Shown one piece after another: positions 7,739-9,808 of a stretch of DNA of 9,808 nucleotides. The translations under genes and the position numbers were made by a program. Source of the stretch: Bacteroidota bacterium (GTDB lineage Bacteria > Bacteroidota > Bacteroidia > Flavobacteriales > Flavobacteriaceae); NCBI GenBank assembly GCA_024280815.1, contig JAJRPL010000174.1:1-9808 (forward strand), in the 5' to 3' direction. The notes under the pieces are model-generated. The model searched no databases. It was not told the DNA's origin and saw nothing but the letters and a program-made list of their open reading frames with translations. Positions within the stretch are counted from its first letter, which is position 1, and each line of letters starts with the position of its first letter.

Positions 7739-7834
7739 TACTAAAAAACAGATTATTACGTTTAAACTACGTTAAAAGTGTAGGTTGACAAACAAATTAA
7801 ATAACAGAAAATAATAACCAAAAAAAAAAGAAAA
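7739..7834 (+). promoter_or_regulatory. 96-bp intergenic region with A-rich leader; possible internal promoter
   Basis: This is the only gap over 35 bases between 844 and 8785. A 10-bp palindrome GTATTAATAC (7732-7741) spans the preceding stop codon. Further on, TTGACA (7785-7790) is followed after 17 bases by AAAATA (7808-7813), which resembles a sigma-70 pair more than the Bacteroidota TTG/TAnnTTTG pair; no clear TAnnTTTG is present. The last 15 bases before the ATG are a run of ten A, a G and four A (7820-7834), an unstructured A-rich leader of the kind that helps translation starts in Bacteroidota lacking a Shine-Dalgarno site. No convincing terminator was found. A separate transcript start for the following epimerase is possible but unproven. 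Confidence 0.3.
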
Positions 7835-8785
7835 ATGAGAATTTTAGTTACAGGATCAAAAGGAGTAGTTGGTCAAAAGTTAGTAAAAGACCTCCAAGAA
7901 AGAGGTAATTCAGTATTTGGAGTAGATATTCAACACCACCCTGGTGAAGTAGGATATATTCAAAACATGAGTAATGAAGAATGGACCTATTCAAGATGTG
8001 ATATAGGTGAATTTCGTCAAATTGAAAGAGTCATTGAAAAAGCAGGACCTTTTGATTTAATTTATAATTGTGCAGCTGAATTTGGTAGATGGAACGGAGA
8101 AGATTATTTTGAACAAATGTGGAAATCTAATTTAATCGGATTAAAAAATATTATTCGTTTACAAGAAAAACATAAATTTAAATTAGTTCACTTTTCAAGT
8201 TCAGAAGTATATGGTGATTATGAAGGTGAAATGAAAGAAAGCGTGATGGATGAGATTGAAATTAAGCAAATGAATGATTATGCCATTTCAAAATGGGCAA
8301 ATGAGATGCAAATTGCAAACTCAAGAAAATTATTTAATACTGAAACCGTAGTAGTACGTTTATTTAATACATATGGTGATGGTGAATTTTACCACCCTTA
8401 CAGATCAGTAAATTGTAAATTTTGTTACCATGCATTACACAATTTACCCATTACTGTTTATAAAGGATATTTTAGGTCAAGTACTTATATTGATGACTGT
8501 GTAAGAACAATTGCAAATATTAGCGAAAATTTCATACCTGGTAGAGCTTATAATATTGGAAGTAATCAATTTCATGATATTGAAACGTTGGCACAAACTA
8601 TATGGGATTATACAGGTGCAGACCCAAGTTTAATAGAATATAAAGAAGCAGAAGTTTTGACTACTAAAATTAAGAAATTAAATAATGATTTATCTGTTAA
8701 AGAACTAGATCATCAAGAGTCAATTTCACTAGAAGCAGGTGTTAAAAAGACGATTGATTGGATGAAGGACTATTACAGGTTATAG
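7835..8785 (+). CDS. NAD(P)-dependent sugar-nucleotide epimerase/dehydratase (extended SDR)
   Basis: A 316-residue complete extended short-chain dehydrogenase/reductase. GSKGVVG (7-13) is the GxxGxxG dinucleotide loop, Asp31 at the end of the second strand suggests NAD, NCAAEFGRW (78-86) follows the fourth strand, SSSEVYGDY (121-129) holds the catalytic Ser, YAISK (149-153) is the Tyr/Lys pair, and RLFNTYGDGEF (175-185) and YFRSSTYIDD (212-221) line the sugar-nucleotide site. The fold fits C4 epimerases, 4,6-dehydratases and decarboxylases; no residue I can see decides between them, so the substrate stays open. It is clearly different from the UXS-like gene at the window start. It sits after a 96-bp gap behind the aminotransferase and before a long non-coding stretch, so it may be a separate unit or the operon's last gene. 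The ATG is preceded by an A-rich leader. Confidence 0.8.
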   Translation: MRILVTGSKGVVGQKLVKDLQERGNSVFGVDIQHHPGEVGYIQNMSNEEWTYSRCDIGEFRQIERVIEKAGPFDLIYNCAAEFGRWNGEDYFEQMWKSNLIGLKNIIRLQEKHKFKLVHFSSSEVYGDYEGEMKESVMDEIEIKQMNDYAISKWANEMQIANSRKLFNTETVVVRLFNTYGDGEFYHPYRSVNCKFCYHALHNLPITVYKGYFRSSTYIDDCVRTIANISENFIPGRAYNIGSNQFHDIETLAQTIWDYTGADPSLIEYKEAEVLTTKIKKLNNDLSVKELDHQESISLEAGVKKTIDWMKDYYRL

Positions 8786-8803
8786 ACTAATTATAATTGT
8801 TAG

Positions 8804-8830
8804 TTGAGTATACATACCAATATACATTTG
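8804..8830 (+). promoter_or_regulatory. Candidate Bacteroidota-type promoter (TTG-N16-TACATTTG)
   Basis: TTG at 8804-8806 and TACATTTG at 8823-8830 match the TTG and TAnnTTTG elements known from Bacteroides and Flavobacterium vegetative promoters, with a 16-base spacer that is slightly short. It would start transcription in the loop of the inverted repeat and give a leader of about 260 bases before the glycosyltransferase at 9098. The -7-like element lies inside the left arm of the repeat. AT-rich DNA yields such matches by chance fairly often. Confidence 0.3.
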
Positions 8831-8879
8831 GAATAAATAAAAATTTCATTTTCAAAAAACATTAAATGTATGTTGGTAT
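8814..8879. repeat. 16-bp inverted repeat with 34-base spacer
   Basis: Left arm ATACCAATATACATTT (8814-8829) and right arm AAATGTATGTTGGTAT (8864-8879) are reverse complements at 15 of 16 positions. The one mismatch becomes a G-U pair in plus-strand RNA, so a 16-bp stem could form, with two further G-U pairs possible at the inner end. The 34-base loop is A/T-rich and long for an intrinsic terminator, and only a mixed AT stretch follows. It could be an RNA processing or 3'-end stabilising structure for the upstream operon, a protein-binding site, or a remnant of a small mobile repeat; no flanking target duplication was seen. Confidence 0.8.
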
Positions 8880-8943
8880 TTCTATTATAAAATTTCATTT
8901 CTTTTTTAAAATAAATAATAAAATTTATATCTCAAGAATTGTT

Positions 8944-8974
8944 ACCAAATTTTCTGAGGATAAATTGGTTTTGT
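8944..8974 (+). terminator. Weak intrinsic terminator candidate
   Basis: ACCAA (8944-8948) pairs with TTGGT (8965-8969), and the stem continues as TTT/AAA past a bulged A, enclosing a loop of about 10 bases; the 3' side runs into TTTTGT. The shape and T-tract fit an intrinsic terminator for transcripts coming through the epimerase gene or from the candidate promoter at 8804. The stem has only two G-C pairs, so it would be weak. Confidence 0.3.
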
Positions 8975-9011
8975 CAAATTAAACTTAACCACTAATATAT
9001 GTCGTATAGTT

Positions 9012-9048
9012 TTAAATAAAATTATTTAATTGTATTTAAATTAAATAC
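9012..9048. repeat. Two adjacent AT palindromes, possible operator
   Basis: TTAAATAA-AA-TTATTTAA (9012-9029) and GTATTTAA-A-TTAAATAC (9032-9048) are each perfect inverted repeats with 8-base arms, separated by two bases, and share the half-site TTAAATA/TATTTAA. They lie 50-86 bases before the glycosyltransferase start, a plausible place for a regulator or a curved AT tract near a promoter. The low-complexity AT background makes chance palindromes more likely, so function is speculative. Confidence 0.35.
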
Positions 9049-9097
9049 TGACACCCTCTATAGTAACTTACCAGAAATAATAAAAATTAAATAATTT

Positions 9098-9808
9098 ATG
9101 AGAGTGAAAAAAGTCATCATATTTACAGATGAATCTTTTCCAAATGGTATGGCAGCAACCAATAGAATCATTTCTTATGTTAAAGGATTTTTACAACATA
9201 ACGTGCCTACTAAGGTTGTTTGTTTAAGAAGCACTGAAGATAAAAGTAATATTAAAAATAAAGAAATAGAAGGAATTTATGATGGAATGTCTTATAAATA
9301 CTTATCTAATACCACAATAAAGTCAAATTCATTTATTATAAAAAGATTTCGGAATTTTTATTCAAATTTATATTTATTTTTTTATAGTTTAAAGCATATA
9401 GATTCTTCTACTATATCAATTTACTATTCAAGCCATACTGTACCAGCCATACTATTATGGTTTGTCCACAAATTAAGAGGTGGTGAGCTTTTAAAAGAAG
9501 AAAGTGAACATCCTGAAGTCTACTATAAAGGAAAAGGACTGATTTCAAAAAATCTTTTTCAAAAAATTCATTATAAATTATTTGATGTTCATTTGTTAAT
9601 GACAAAAAATTTAATATCTCATTTTAAATCTTTCTCAAAAACTCCTGTCTTACATGTCCCTATGACTGTTGACTTAAAGAGGTTTGACCCTAATTTAAGA
9701 AAGCATGATCCTAAGATTAATAAAATCTTATATACAGGTCAATTAGATGACAAAAAAGATGGAGTAGATATTTTAATTAAAGCTTTTTCATCAATTGTTA
9801 AAAAATAT
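9098..9808 (+). CDS. GT4-like (GT-B fold) glycosyltransferase, 3'-partial
   Basis: An open frame of 237 codons runs from ATG 9098 to the window edge with no stop; the C-terminal part is outside. The N-terminus (KKVIIFTDESFPNGMAATNR, residues 4-23) is the first Rossmann strand plus the loop typical of group 1 transferases. Then come EESEHPEVYY (about 147-156), LLMTKNLISHF (about 178-188), VPMTVDLKRFD (about 197-207) and the start of the second Rossmann domain, ILYTGQLDDKKDGVDILIKAF (about 218-238 region), the usual entry to the donor-binding half. Such enzymes transfer a sugar from a nucleotide donor to the growing lipid-linked glycan at the cytoplasmic face; donor and acceptor cannot be read here. 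The conserved EX7E site should lie beyond the edge. It is preceded by a 312-bp gap and by a 14-bp palindrome ending at the start codon, with no Shine-Dalgarno site. Confidence 0.83.
   Translation, partial: MRVKKVIIFTDESFPNGMAATNRIISYVKGFLQHNVPTKVVCLRSTEDKSNIKNKEIEGIYDGMSYKYLSNTTIKSNSFIIKRFRNFYSNLYLFFYSLKHIDSSTISIYYSSHTVPAILLWFVHKLRGGELLKEESEHPEVYYKGKGLISKNLFQKIHYKLFDVHLLMTKNLISHFKSFSKTPVLHVPMTVDLKRFDPNLRKHDPKINKILYTGQLDDKKDGVDILIKAFSSIVKKY

Larger units (their letters stand above)
8786..9097. other. 312-bp non-coding gap, AT-rich, with several inverted repeats
   Basis: I see no credible coding frame on either strand, and no tRNA or small-RNA signature. In order it holds: a small hairpin right after the stop (ACTAA 8786-8790 with TTAGT 8800-8804); a TTG...TACATTTG promoter-like pair (8804-8830); a 16-bp near-perfect inverted repeat (8814-8829 / 8864-8879); a 12-base direct repeat AAAATTTCATTT (8840-8851 and 8889-8900); a hairpin followed by T residues (8944-8974); two AT palindromes side by side (9012-9029, 9032-9048); and a palindrome against the next start codon (9084-9097). 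It separates the epimerase gene from the last glycosyltransferase. Confidence 0.75.

Noticed and set aside
7785..7813. A confident sigma-70 promoter (TTGACA-N17-AAAATA)
   Set aside because: The -10-like box is poor and Bacteroidota use a different consensus; kept only as a weak possibility in the intergenic entry.
8814..8879. A complete MITE or insertion-sequence end pair
   Set aside because: The 66-bp unit has no visible target-site duplication and no second copy in the window, so mobility cannot be supported.
9411..9605. Minus-strand frame opposite the last glycosyltransferase
   Set aside because: The plus strand here is an uninterrupted GT4-like frame from 9098 to the window end.

Overview
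The window is one continuous plus-strand stretch of a cell-surface polysaccharide (O-antigen or capsule type) locus. DNA is very AT-rich (roughly 70% A+T by eye), starts mostly lack a Shine-Dalgarno sequence and instead sit behind A-rich leaders, and the gene order is typical of Bacteroidota. A flavobacterium-like organism is the best guess. This is inferred from composition and protein flavour, not from a marker gene.

Layout: (1) 2-2634: a tightly coupled trio of sugar-nucleotide genes, namely a UDP-glucuronate decarboxylase-like NAD-dependent enzyme (5' end outside the window), a UDP-glucose 6-dehydrogenase-type enzyme, and an RmlC-family cupin epimerase whose usual catalytic Tyr is Asn. 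(2) 2646-5288: two membrane proteins, a Wzy/O-antigen-ligase-like polymerase candidate and a Wzx flippase, abutting with no spacer. (3) 5269-6266: a DxD glycosyltransferase broken by a single-base frameshift near 5792-5796; the two halves form one ~332-residue protein once corrected. (4) 6298-7738: an FdtA/QdtA 3,4-ketoisomerase overlapping an FdtB/QdtB PLP aminotransferase, the pair that makes a 3-amino-3,6-dideoxyhexose. (5) 7835-8785: a second SDR-type epimerase/dehydratase after a 96-bp gap. (6) 8786-9097: a 312-bp non-coding gap with a near-perfect 16-bp inverted repeat, a weak hairpin/T-run and several AT palindromes. (7) 9098 to the window end: the N-terminal part of a GT4-like (GT-B) glycosyltransferase.

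Working model: the dehydrogenase and UXS-like enzyme feed a UDP-uronic acid/pentose branch. The ketoisomerase/aminotransferase pair draws on dTDP-4-keto-6-deoxyglucose, whose RmlA/RmlB enzymes must be encoded elsewhere. Glycosyltransferases assemble the lipid-linked unit, Wzx flips it and Wzy polymerises it. Gene junctions from 844 to 7738 are overlapping, abutting or short, so this is probably one operon; the two longer gaps (7739-7834 and 8786-9097) are the likeliest places for internal promoters or transcript ends. No tRNA, rRNA, CRISPR array, transposase or complete insertion sequence was seen. The least conventional observations are the Tyr-to-Asn RmlC-like enzyme tied to a UDP-sugar pair, the frameshifted glycosyltransferase, and the inverted repeat that contains a Bacteroidota-type promoter element.
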